Source of the DNA: Streptomyces macrolidinus
GTDB taxonomy: Bacteria; Actinomycetota; Actinomycetes; Streptomycetales; Streptomycetaceae
Direction of reading: 5' to 3'
Length of the DNA: 64,000 nucleotides
Assembly (NCBI RefSeq): GCF_023887685.1
Contig: NZ_JAMWMR010000003.1
Location: 310,001-374,000 of the forward strand
Numbering within the stretch: position 1 is the first letter of the stretch; each line of letters starts with the position of its first letter. The position numbers and the translations under genes were made by a program. Below are positions 29,882 to 41,257 of the stretch, in pieces. The notes under the pieces were generated by a model. That model did no database searches, was not told the DNA's origin, and saw only the letters and a list, made by a program, of their open reading frames with translations.

Positions 29882-29887
29882 TAGGCT
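29882..29887 (+). promoter_or_regulatory. -10 box upstream of DUF6191 gene
   Basis: TAGGCT, 27 nt before GTG 29915; the predicted leader contains GAGGGAGG as ribosome site. Confidence 0.4.
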
Positions 29888-29914
29888 GTCAGGATCCGGG
29901 CCGAGGGAGGCACC

Positions 29915-30169
29915 GTGTTCAACCTGTTCGAGGAACTCTTCGCACAGGGCCGCAAACACACCCACGACGAGAAGAGACGCCTGGAGCTGTCCCGGGTGGA
30001 CGTGACGGACGGCGATCCCGGCCGCGGCCCGATCGACCTGGCCTCGGGCAAGGTACTCGTCCGCCCACCGAAGCCGGATCAGCCGGATCAGCCGGACCGG
30101 TCGGACCGGTCGGACCGGACAGATCGGTCGGATCAGGCCGCGGCCGACCCCGAGGCAAGCCCGGACTGA
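29915..30169 (+). CDS. DUF6191-type small protein with tripeptide repeat tail
   Basis: 84 aa from GTG 29915, with GAGGGAGG about 6 nt upstream. The first 55 residues (MFNLFEELFAQGRKHTHDEKRRLELSRVDV... GPIDLASGKVLVR) match a conserved small Streptomyces family I recall as DUF6191, function unknown. The tail is a run of three-residue repeats, PDQ PDQ PDR SDR SDR TDR SDQ, encoded by near-identical 9-bp units. Convergent with the sugar dehydrogenase gene 8 nt away. Confidence 0.75.
   Translation: MFNLFEELFAQGRKHTHDEKRRLELSRVDVTDGDPGRGPIDLASGKVLVRPPKPDQPDQPDRSDRSDRTDRSDQAAADPEASPD
30072..30140. repeat. 9-bp tandem repeats in DUF6191 gene
   Basis: Units CCGGATCAG, then CGGACCGGT/CGGACCGGA repeated with small changes, giving PDQ/SDR tripeptides. 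CGGACCGGT-like words also dominate the gene-poor region at 9.3-9.65 kb. Confidence 0.7.
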
Positions 30170-30177
30170 AGCACGCC

Positions 30178-31335
30178 CTACGACACCTCCACCTCCAGGA
30201 TCCGGTCGTCCGTCTTCGTCGGATGCCCCCTGCCGTCCGTGTTGCTCGTCGTCAGCCACAGCTTGTCGCCGCCCGCCGGGACCACCGTGCGCAGGCGGCC
30301 GTACTTGCCCTTCAGGAACGCTTGCGGCGGCGCGTAGGTCTCGGTGCCCTTCAGGGGGATGCGCCACAGTCGTTCACCGCGCAGGGCCGCCATCCAGATC
30401 GAGCCCTCGGCGTAGGCGATACCGCTGGGGGAGGCCTCGGCGGGATGCCACTCGGCGATCGGGTTGTGGTACTTCGGGTCCGACGACTTCCCCTCGGCCT
30501 TCGGCCAGCCGTAGTTGTCCCCCGGCTTGATCGCGTTCAGCTCGTCCCAGGTGTCCTCGCCGAACTCCGAGGCGAACAGCCGCTGTTTGTCGTCCCAGGC
30601 CAGCCCCTGCACATCGCGGTGGCCGTAGGAGAGGACGGTCGAGTCGGGGAAGGGGTTGCCGGGGGCCGGTTCGCCCTGCGGGGTCATGCGCAGGATCTTG
30701 CCGCCGAGCGAGTTCTTGTCCTGGGCCAGATCGCGGTTGCCGGTTTCGCCCGTACCCGCATACAGCATCCCGTCCGGGCCGAACGCGATCCGGCCGCCGT
30801 TGTGGATGGCGCCCTTCGGGATGCCTCTGAACACCGTGTTGGGGGCGCCGAGTTGGTCGCCCGGGTCCCGCTTCGGGTCGTACAGCATGCTCACGATGCG
30901 GTTGTCGGAGTCCGTCGTCATGTACGCGTAGATCAGATGGTCCGAGCCGTAGTCGGGGGAGAGGGCGAGACCGAGCAGACCGCCCTCGCCCGCGGCGGCG
31001 ACCCCGGGCACCTCGCCCAGCTCCGTCTTCTTCCCGGACTTCTCGTCGATCCGCGTGATCGTCCCGTCGTCCCGCGAGGAGACCAGCAACCCGCCGCCGG
31101 GCAGCGGCGCGAGACCCCACGGCGTGGTGAGATGCTCGGCGACCGTACGCACCACACGGACCGATCCCTTGGCGGGCGGCGTCGCCTCGGGCGGTGTGAC
31201 GAAGGGCGACCCCGGTGTCGTACCGTGCGGCGTGACACTCGCGCCGCCGCCCGGCCCGCCCTCGCCGCCCGAGCAGCCGACCGCCAGCAGCAGTACGGCG
31301 GCGGCCACCACGGCCGCCCCGGCTCGTTGTCGCAC
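30178..31335 (-). CDS. PQQ-dependent sugar dehydrogenase, lipoprotein
   Basis: 385 aa from GTG 31335 (AAAGGA about 10 nt upstream). Lipoprotein signal: basic start MRQRAGAAVV, hydrophobic core and lipobox LAVGC with Cys21, then a Gly/Pro/Thr linker. The six-bladed beta-propeller of the glucose/sorbosone dehydrogenase family follows: HLTTPWGLAPLPGG, GGLLGLALSPDY, HNGGRIAFGPDGMLYAGTGE with the catalytic histidine, and GDNYGWP near the end. It should oxidise sugars outside the cell with pyrroloquinoline quinone, if the cofactor is available; no pqq genes are in the window. Confidence 0.92.
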   Translation of the reverse strand: MRQRAGAAVVAAAVLLLAVGCSGGEGGPGGGASVTPHGTTPGSPFVTPPEATPPAKGSVRVVRTVAEHLTTPWGLAPLPGGGLLVSSRDDGTITRIDEKSGKKTELGEVPGVAAAGEGGLLGLALSPDYGSDHLIYAYMTTDSDNRIVSMLYDPKRDPGDQLGAPNTVFRGIPKGAIHNGGRIAFGPDGMLYAGTGETGNRDLAQDKNSLGGKILRMTPQGEPAPGNPFPDSTVLSYGHRDVQGLAWDDKQRLFASEFGEDTWDELNAIKPGDNYGWPKAEGKSSDPKYHNPIAEWHPAEASPSGIAYAEGSIWMAALRGERLWRIPLKGTETYAPPQAFLKGKYGRLRTVVPAGGDKLWLTTSNTDGRGHPTKTDDRILEVEVS

Positions 31336-31453
31336 GCTCCACGTCCTTTCGCCACGGGGCTTCTTCCCCTGAGTCCACCGCCCGAGTCCCCAGCATCCCC
31401 GATCGGGCGGGGGTGATGCGGTACTTGAGCCCCGTGCGGCCGGGGCGGGCTCC

Positions 31454-32452
31454 TCAGTCCCAGGAACCCTGCGCCGCCGGGAGCCGCGCCAGTTCCGTCA
31501 GATCCCGCGGTGTCAGCCGCAGCCCGGCCGCGCCCGCGTTCTCCGTCACCCAGCGCTCCCGCTTGGCACCCGGTATCGGGACCACCTGCGGCCCCTGGGC
31601 GAGCACCCAGGCCAGCGCCACCTGGGCCGGGGTGACCTCCTCGCCGTGGCGGCGGGCCACCCGGCGCAGCCCGGCCACGATCGGCTGGTTCGCCGCCATC
31701 ATCTCGGCCGTGAAGCGGGGATGCCGGGCCCGCAGATCGTCCCGCTCGAAGCCGCCGCCCGGGGTCAGCGTGCCGGTCAGGAACCCGTTGCCGAGCGGCA
31801 TCGCCGCCAGGAAGCCGACCCCGCGCGCCGCGCACCACGGCAGCAGCGCGTCCAGCGCCTCCGCCGACCACAGCGACAGCTCGGCCTCCACCGCGCTCAC
31901 CGGGAACACCTGCTGCACCCGCTGCAGTTGCCGCAGCGTGCCGTCGTACAACCGGGCCCCGGTCCGTCGCCCGCCCCGTACGCCCACCGCGCACAGCCCC
32001 AGCGCCCGTACCTTGCCCGCCCGCACCAGCTCCGCCATCGCGCCCCAGGTCTCCTCGACCGGGACCTCCGGGTCCGGGCGGTGCAACTGGTAGAGATCGA
32101 TGACGTCCGTCTGCAGGCGCCGCAGCGAGGCGTCGCAGGCCCGTCTCACATAGCCGGGGCGGCCGTTGGCCACGATGTGCTGGTCACCGACCAGCAGCCC
32201 GACCTTGGTCGACACGAACGCCTCGGCGCGCCGCTGCCTCAACACCCGGCCCACCAGCAGCTCGTTGGTGAACGGCCCGTACATGTCGGCCGTGTCGAGC
32301 AGCGTCGCCCCCAGATCGAGCGCTCTGTGCACCGTCCGCAGCGACTCCTCGCCCCGTTGCCGGGAACCGGAGTACGCCCAGTTCATCGGCATGCATCCGA
32401 GTCCGACGGCCCCCACTTCGAGCGTTGCCGCGCCGATCGTCCTGCGCTCCAC
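31454..32452 (-). CDS. Aldo/keto reductase
   Basis: 332 aa starting at GTG 32452, chosen because AGGGAGGG lies about 9 nt upstream; the frame opens at 32479. AKR (beta/alpha)8 barrel with the catalytic tetrad visible: Asp in LLDTADMYGP, Tyr in the same motif, Lys in FVSTKVG, His in YQLHRPD. The nucleotide-binding end reads PQVVPIPGAKR. Reduces aldehydes or ketones with NADPH; substrate unknown. Divergent from the 2-hydroxyacid dehydrogenase gene. Confidence 0.93.
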   Translation of the reverse strand: MERRTIGAATLEVGAVGLGCMPMNWAYSGSRQRGEESLRTVHRALDLGATLLDTADMYGPFTNELLVGRVLRQRRAEAFVSTKVGLLVGDQHIVANGRPGYVRRACDASLRRLQTDVIDLYQLHRPDPEVPVEETWGAMAELVRAGKVRALGLCAVGVRGGRRTGARLYDGTLRQLQRVQQVFPVSAVEAELSLWSAEALDALLPWCAARGVGFLAAMPLGNGFLTGTLTPGGGFERDDLRARHPRFTAEMMAANQPIVAGLRRVARRHGEEVTPAQVALAWVLAQGPQVVPIPGAKRERWVTENAGAAGLRLTPRDLTELARLPAAQGSWD

Positions 32453-32609
32453 CTGGCCGTGCCCTCCCTTTCCTGGCACCCCAAACTAACCAATGCGGCA
32501 GCGGAGGACGCCCGGCGCCCCTGCGTGCCCGTCACGCCTCGCGCGAGGGCCGTGAGCAGGCATGTCACAGAGGCCGAAGGCCCCCACGCGGGACATCGGG
32601 CACACGCCT

Positions 32610-32615
32610 TAGCCT
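32610..32615 (+). promoter_or_regulatory. -10 box, leaderless start
   Basis: TAGCCT followed by 7 nt and ATG 32623. Confidence 0.45.
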
Positions 32616-32622
32616 CCAGGGC

Positions 32623-33564
32623 ATGAGCGACGACATCTGGCTTCCGTTCCGCACCGACGAGATCGAGGGCCTCCCCGAGGGTCCCACCTACCGCTACTGG
32701 GACGGCGCCGAGGAGTACCCCGCCGACCCGGCCGACTGCGTGCTGTACGTCGTGCCCTACATGAAGGGCGCCGAGACCGAGGTGCGCCCCCTGCCCGCGA
32801 TGCGATCCCTGCGCGTCGTGCAGACCCTCACCGCCGGTGTCGACCACATCCTGCCGAGCCTCCCGCTGCTGCCCGACGGCGTGCTGCTCTGCAACGCACG
32901 CGGGGTGCACGACGCCAGCACCGCCGAACTCGCGCTGACGCTGATCCTCTCCTCCCTGCGCGGCATCCCCGACTTCGTACGGGGCCAGGACCGCGAGGAG
33001 TGGCGCGAGGGGTTCCGCCCGGCGCTCGCCGACCGGTCCGTCCTCATCGTCGGGTACGGGTCCGTGGGTGCCGCCATCGAAGACCGGCTCGTGCCGTTCG
33101 AGCTCGCGCGGGTGGCGCGCGTGGCGCGCCGCGAGCGCGATACGGCGCGCGGTGTTGTGCATCCCATCTCCCGATTGTCGGAACTTCTGCCCGACGCCGA
33201 TGTCGTGGTCCTCGCCACACCCCTCACCGGCACGACGAAAGGCCTGGTCAACGCGGACTTCCTGGCCCGGATGAAGGACGGCGCGCTGCTCGTCAACGTC
33301 GCGCGCGGTGCGGTCGTCGACACCCAGGCGCTGCTTGCGGAGGTGAAGACCGGCCGTATCACGGCGGCACTCGATGTCACCGCCCCCGAACCGCTGCCCG
33401 CGGGGCACCCCCTGTGGCATGCGCCGGGTGTGCTCGTCACCCCTCATGTCGGCGGTGCCACATCGGCGTTCGAGCCCCGTGCCAAGCGTCTTCTGGCCGC
33501 CCAGGTGAACCGTTTCGTACTGGGGGAACCGATGGAGAACGTGATGGTGAACAGCGGCGCGTGA
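32623..33564 (+). CDS. D-2-hydroxyacid dehydrogenase family protein
   Basis: 313 aa from ATG 32623; the longer frame upstream is antisense to the aldo/keto reductase. NAD-binding VLIVGYGSVGAAIEDRL near residue 135, the substrate-side arginine in LVNVARGAVVDTQAL and the catalytic His in VTPHVGGAT, with a Glu in TAPEPLPAGHPLW, all as expected for this family. Reduces 2-keto acids to D-2-hydroxy acids, or the reverse. TAGCCT 7 nt before the ATG and no ribosome site indicate a leaderless message. Confidence 0.92.
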   Translation: MSDDIWLPFRTDEIEGLPEGPTYRYWDGAEEYPADPADCVLYVVPYMKGAETEVRPLPAMRSLRVVQTLTAGVDHILPSLPLLPDGVLLCNARGVHDASTAELALTLILSSLRGIPDFVRGQDREEWREGFRPALADRSVLIVGYGSVGAAIEDRLVPFELARVARVARRERDTARGVVHPISRLSELLPDADVVVLATPLTGTTKGLVNADFLARMKDGALLVNVARGAVVDTQALLAEVKTGRITAALDVTAPEPLPAGHPLWHAPGVLVTPHVGGATSAFEPRAKRLLAAQVNRFVLGEPMENVMVNSGA

Positions 33565-34073
33565 CCGGTGCGGGGGAGGCGGCGGACGGAGAGCCGGGAG
33601 GGGTGAACGGGCCGTTCCGGCGCACGATTTCAGCCGCCGCGCCCTCGGGCGCACGCGGTGCCCGACGGCCGTACCACCGGGGTGCGCATCGTCTACGGTT
33701 TCGCTCCCGGAACGCTTCGGGCACACTCCGCAGTCCCCCGTACGCGGTAAGTACCCGCACCCTTGCTGATCGTTACGGAGCGTAGAGGGGCTATGTCCCT
33801 GAGTGACGAGACTGGTGTATCGTCCCGACAGGGGATGCGCCGCGCAGGTTCGGCGCCGGGGACGGAACTTTGAGACATGTGAGGGGGGCGACGGGCGATG
33901 TACGGCCTATCGACGAACGATCCGAAGCGGCGTGACCGCGAGCGGCGACCCTGGCAAGCGGTGGCCCGCGGAGACGGTCACGGCGATCACAACCGCGGAG
34001 ACGGTCACGGCGGTCACAACCCACCCCGCCGGGACCGGTGGCACCCGGTGGCATCTCGGCTCGGGAGGATCCG
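33565..34073. promoter_or_regulatory. 509-nt upstream region of the second GGDEF-EAL gene
   Basis: No gene with a ribosome site was found. At 33772-33786, gTTACGGAGCGTAGa fits 7 of 9 fixed positions of the BldD box (nTnACnCWGnGTnAn). At 33966-34019 a 27-bp unit is repeated twice in tandem with one mismatch (contains CGGAGACGGTCACGGCG). GGGAGGAT at 34062-34069 is the ribosome site of the next gene. Confidence 0.4.
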
Positions 34074-37000
34074 GTGAGCTCCCTCGGAGCACTGCCGGCC
34101 CGCCGCCCGGTCCCGGGCGGCCCCACGCGCCTGGTTCCGCAACTCGCCCTGGTCCTGGTGTGCGCGACCTACGCCGTGGGCTCCGCGCTCGGCTGGGGCT
34201 CCCGGCGACTCGCGCTGTTCATGGGTGACTTCGGGCTGAGCGTCGCGGCGGGTATCGCGGCGGTCTCGTGTTTCATCTACGCCCGTAGCACGCGCAGCCG
34301 CTTCCGCCCCGCCTGGCTGCTGTTCGCGCTCTCCTCCGCCATGGCGACGCTGGGCAACGCCGTCTGGGGCTGGTACGAGGTCGTCCTCCAGGACCCCGTC
34401 CCCTCGCCCAGCTACGCCGACCTCTTCTTCCTCTGCTTCGCTCCACCGGCCATCGTAGGACTGCTCGTGCTCGCCAAAAGGCCTGTCAGCAAGGCGGGTT
34501 GGGTCTGCCTCGGGCTCGACGCATGGCTGATCGGCGGCTCGCTGCTCACGCTGTCGTGGAGCCTCGCGCTCGCCCAGGCGGCCAAGTTCGACGGACCGAG
34601 CGTCGCGCACACCGCGCTCTCGCTCGCCTACCCGCTCCTGGACATCGCCCTGATCAGCATGGTTCTCGCGTTGCACTTCCGGGGCTCGGCGGTCCACCGC
34701 TCGGCGGTCAACACCGCCATCGGCGCGCTCGCCCTGACCGTGATGTGCGACGCCCTGTTCACCTCACCGCTGCTGCACAGCAGTTACCGCTCGGGCCAGT
34801 TGCTGGACGCGGGCTGGTTCTCCGGCTCGCTGCTCCTGGCCTACGCCCCCTGGCTCGGCTCCCGGTACCGGCTGCCGAGCCCCGACGGCCACGCCCGCCC
34901 GCCCCACGGCCAGGTGCCGGGCCAGCGGCAGACGGCCGACGGGCGGACGGGCCGCCAGGACGGGCACCCGCACACACGCCCGCACCCGCTCACCCGAGGC
35001 CGGGACCACGGCTCCTCCCGGCAGCCGGACCCCGGCCCCGCGCGCGAGCCGGGCCACGCGCCGCCGAAGGAGGCGGGACTCCCGCAGGACCTCGGCCGCG
35101 AGTGGTACGCGGCCACGGGCGCGCGCCCGATCGCCGGGTGTTCGCTGGCCGCGCTCACGCCCTACCTGGCCGCCGCCGTCTGCACCCTGGGGATCCTCTA
35201 CAACGTCCTCAACGGCCAGAGCATCGACCGCGTGGTGCTCATCACCGCGGGCGCCGTGGTGCTCGCGCTCGTCGTCCGCCAGGGCATCATGCTGCTCGAC
35301 AACATCACCCTCACCCGGGAACTGGCGCAGAAGGAGAACCACTTCCGCTCCCTGGTGCAGGGCTCCAGCGACGTCATCATGATCGCCGCGCCCGACGGCA
35401 CCCTCAACTACGTCTCCCCGGCCGCCGCCGGCGTCTACGGACGCTCCGCCGAGGAACTGGTCGGCACCGAACTCGCCGCGCTCATCCACCCGGAGGACCT
35501 GGGCTGCGTGGTGCACGAAGTACGCCGCTTCCTCGCCGCCGGCCACGCCGAGGAACCCACCACGCGCATCGAGTGCCGCTTCAGGTCGGGCCGCGGCGGC
35601 TGGCTCAACGTCGAGTCCACGGTCAACCGCCACCACGGCGGACTGATCCTCAACAGCCGGGACGTGACCGAGAGAGTGCGCCTCCAGGCACAGCTCCAAC
35701 ACAGCGCCGAGCACGACCCGCTCACGGACCTGCCCAACCGCGCCCTGTTCACCAAGCGGGTCCAGCAGGCCCTCTCCGGCCGCCGCTCCTCCGACCGCGG
35801 CGCCGCCCTGCGCAACACCGCGGTGCTCTTCCTCGACCTCGACGGCTTCAAGGCCGTCAACGACACCATCGGCCACCACGCGGGCGACGAACTGCTCGTC
35901 CAGGCCGCCCGCAGACTCCAGGAAGCGCTGCGGCAGGGCGACACGGCCGCCCGTCTGGGCGGCGACGAGTTCGCGGCCCTGATCGTCGGCGACGGCACGC
36001 ACGACCGCACCGCGCGCGAACGCCACATCCTCGAACTCGCCGACCGGCTCCGCGTCACGCTCTCCCAGCCGTACGACATCGACGGCAACGACGTCCGGGT
36101 GGCCGCGTCCATCGGAGTGGCCTTCTCCGAGCCGGGCCAGGGCGCCGGTGAACTGCTGCGCAACGCCGACCTCGCCATGTACCGCGCCAAGGCGGGCGGC
36201 AAGAACCGCGTCGAGCTGTACGCGCCCCAGATGCAGCAGGACGTGGCGCGCAGGACCGAGCCGGGCGCGCGGCTGCGCGCGGCGCTGCGGGACGGCGAGT
36301 TCGTGCTGGTGCATCAGCCCGTGGTGTCGCTGGACGACGGCCGGATCGCCTCGGTCGGCGCCCAGGCGCGCTGGCGCTCCTCCCAGGGAGTGCTCTTCAC
36401 ACCCGCCGAGTTCCTGCGCGTCTCCGAGGACAGCGACAAGGCCGCCGAACTGGGCCGCTGGACGCTGGAGGAGGCCGTCGAGCAGGCCGCCCGGCGCACC
36501 GCGGCCGGGCTCGCCGTGCCCGTCGCCGTGAGCATGAGCGCCCGGCGGCTGCTCGACCGTTCCCTGCCCCTCGGCTCCGTGGAGGCCCTCCTCGCCCGGC
36601 ACGGCCTGGCCTCGGGGGCGCTGACGATCGAGCTGTCGGGCATCGACCCGCGCGTCTGCCTGGACGACCTGGAGCGCAGGCTCGGCGCCCTGCGCAGGAT
36701 CGGCGTCCGGATCGCTCTCGACGGCTTCGGCAGCGGCTACGCGGCCATCACGGCGCTGCGCAGTCTCCCCGTCGACGCCCTGAAGATCGACCGCGAGCTG
36801 GTCGAGGGCGTCGTCGAGTCCGCCCGGCTGCACAAGATCACCAGCGGCCTGCTGCGGATCGCATCGGACCTGGGGCTCGAATCGGTCGCCGACGGAGTGG
36901 ACCTGCCCGAGCAGGTCGCCGCGCTGCGCGCGATGGGCTGTACGCACGGCCAGGGCATGGCCTTCTCCGGGCCGCTGGACGAACACCTGCTGCGCCGGGA

Positions 37001-37154
37001 GCTGGCCGCCGGCCGCTATCCGGTGCCGCACGGCCCGGCGGAGCCGGTCCTCGCAGGCGGGGGAGTGGAGGTGTACACCGGAAGCGTGCCCGCTGTTTTC
37101 GGAGGTGGAACGGGATTGCGCTCACATAATGAGACGTCCGTCCCACCTGCTTGA
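34074..37154 (+). CDS. Membrane PAS-GGDEF-EAL protein with degenerate EAL domain (putative diguanylate cyclase, CdgE-like)
   Basis: 1026 aa from GTG 34074 (GGGAGGAT just upstream). About eight membrane helices to residue 265, a hydrophilic Pro/Arg/His-rich linker (268-345), two more helices (about 350-405), and a PAS domain (about 420-540). The GGDEF domain has GGDEF intact at 629-633 and an intact inhibitory RQGD site. The EAL domain is present in length but broken in key places: EAL is replaced by GAQ at 762-764 and the metal-binding DDFG by DGFG at 883-886. So it should make c-di-GMP but not degrade it. Location directly before ilvB fits S. coelicolor CdgE as I remember it. Confidence 0.88.
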   Translation: MSSLGALPARRPVPGGPTRLVPQLALVLVCATYAVGSALGWGSRRLALFMGDFGLSVAAGIAAVSCFIYARSTRSRFRPAWLLFALSSAMATLGNAVWGWYEVVLQDPVPSPSYADLFFLCFAPPAIVGLLVLAKRPVSKAGWVCLGLDAWLIGGSLLTLSWSLALAQAAKFDGPSVAHTALSLAYPLLDIALISMVLALHFRGSAVHRSAVNTAIGALALTVMCDALFTSPLLHSSYRSGQLLDAGWFSGSLLLAYAPWLGSRYRLPSPDGHARPPHGQVPGQRQTADGRTGRQDGHPHTRPHPLTRGRDHGSSRQPDPGPAREPGHAPPKEAGLPQDLGREWYAATGARPIAGCSLAALTPYLAAAVCTLGILYNVLNGQSIDRVVLITAGAVVLALVVRQGIMLLDNITLTRELAQKENHFRSLVQGSSDVIMIAAPDGTLNYVSPAAAGVYGRSAEELVGTELAALIHPEDLGCVVHEVRRFLAAGHAEEPTTRIECRFRSGRGGWLNVESTVNRHHGGLILNSRDVTERVRLQAQLQHSAEHDPLTDLPNRALFTKRVQQALSGRRSSDRGAALRNTAVLFLDLDGFKAVNDTIGHHAGDELLVQAARRLQEALRQGDTAARLGGDEFAALIVGDGTHDRTARERHILELADRLRVTLSQPYDIDGNDVRVAASIGVAFSEPGQGAGELLRNADLAMYRAKAGGKNRVELYAPQMQQDVARRTEPGARLRAALRDGEFVLVHQPVVSLDDGRIASVGAQARWRSSQGVLFTPAEFLRVSEDSDKAAELGRWTLEEAVEQAARRTAAGLAVPVAVSMSARRLLDRSLPLGSVEALLARHGLASGALTIELSGIDPRVCLDDLERRLGALRRIGVRIALDGFGSGYAAITALRSLPVDALKIDRELVEGVVESARLHKITSGLLRIASDLGLESVADGVDLPEQVAALRAMGCTHGQGMAFSGPLDEHLLRRELAAGRYPVPHGPAEPVLAGGGVEVYTGSVPAVFGGGTGLRSHNETSVPPA

Positions 37155-37187
37155 CAGTGACGGTGCGGCGGCGAGAGGGTCAGTGCC

Positions 37188-37229
37188 ATGCGCACCCGAA
37201 TTCTCGTACTTGGACAGCGCGTCGGCTGA
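37188..37229 (+). CDS. ilv leader peptide MRTRILVLGQRVG
   Basis: 13-aa open frame with GAGAGGG before the ATG, too short for usual gene finders. It carries the run Ile-Leu-Val-Leu, the three end products of the pathway encoded downstream, and is followed 54 nt later by a U-tract terminator. This is the arrangement of transcription attenuation, known for actinobacterial ilvBNC operons such as that of Corynebacterium. When charged branched-chain tRNAs are short, ribosomes would stall on these codons and favour an alternative RNA fold that lets transcription reach ilvB. Confidence 0.85.
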   Translation: MRTRILVLGQRVG

Positions 37230-37282
37230 GCTGGACGGCACCGGAATGCAACCGGAATCCCAGCGACCACACCCGACGCGCT

Positions 37283-37316
37283 CCCCTCGCTTGCCTCCCG
37301 GCACGAGGGGTTTTTT
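37283..37316 (+). terminator. Attenuator terminator of ilvBNC
   Basis: CCCCTCG (37283-37289) pairs with CGAGGGG (37304-37310) and is followed at once by TTTTTT (37311-37316). One of only two hairpins in the window with a true T-run, the other being in front of cimA. Confidence 0.85.
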
Positions 37317-37368
37317 GTTGCACAAGCACCAGTCGAACCCCGTACAAACCTCGCAAAGCTCCTCAGCG

Positions 37369-37430
37369 AGAACCCCCAGTAGAACCCCCAGTAGAACCCT
37401 CAGCAGAACCCCTCAGCAAGAACCCTCAGC
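37369..37430. repeat. 12-bp tandem repeat in the ilvB leader
   Basis: AGAACCCCCAGT at 37369-37380 and 37381-37392, then AGAACCCTCAGC-like units at 37393, 37405 and 37419, i.e. about five copies between the attenuator and the ilvB start. They are A/C rich and should be little structured as RNA. Confidence 0.75.
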
Positions 37431-37448
37431 ATCGAGAAGAGAATGCCG

Positions 37449-40954
<3,506 letters not shown>

Positions 40955-40962
40955 GCCTCACG

Positions 40963-41001
40963 GCCGAGGAGGCCGGAGCCGTCCGCTCCGGCCTCCTCGG
41001 C
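40963..41001. terminator. 17-bp perfect hairpin after ilvC
   Basis: Arms 40963-40979 and 40985-41001, loop CGTCC; no T-run. Separates ilvC from serA. Confidence 0.75.
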
Positions 41002-41100
41002 ATACCGCGGACCATGCCCGGAACCCGGCGTTGTCCAGCCCGTCCAGCCACGGACGGGTGATCCTTCCGCAGCGGCGTAAGACGACGCACGCGGCGCCAC

Positions 41101-41106
41101 TAGACT
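41101..41106 (+). promoter_or_regulatory. Candidate -10 box of serA
   Basis: TAGACT in the 303-nt gap between ilvC and serA, predicting a leader of about 145 nt. A GGCCGTC-GG-GACGGCC hairpin lies near 41215-41230. A short frame from the GTG near 41131 was not convincing as a leader peptide. Confidence 0.35.
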
Positions 41107-41257
41107 GCTGGACAACAACGCGTCAGGCCCACAGTGTCGTGCGTCTTCCACGCGGCTAGGACCTGTCGGGCGCGCGCAGCTCCGGGCAGGCCCTGACACC
41201 CCTCCACCGCATGCGGCCGTCGGGACGGCCGTCCGCAATGGACTTGTGAGGACTCAC

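Noticed and set aside
33000-33785. 261-aa frame overlapping the 2-hydroxyacid dehydrogenase
   Set aside because: Arg-rich shadow in another frame of a gene with clear dehydrogenase motifs.
41131-41200. Short GTG frame with Cys codons ahead of serA as a leader peptide
   Set aside because: No ribosome site, no matching terminator, and no serine-codon cluster.
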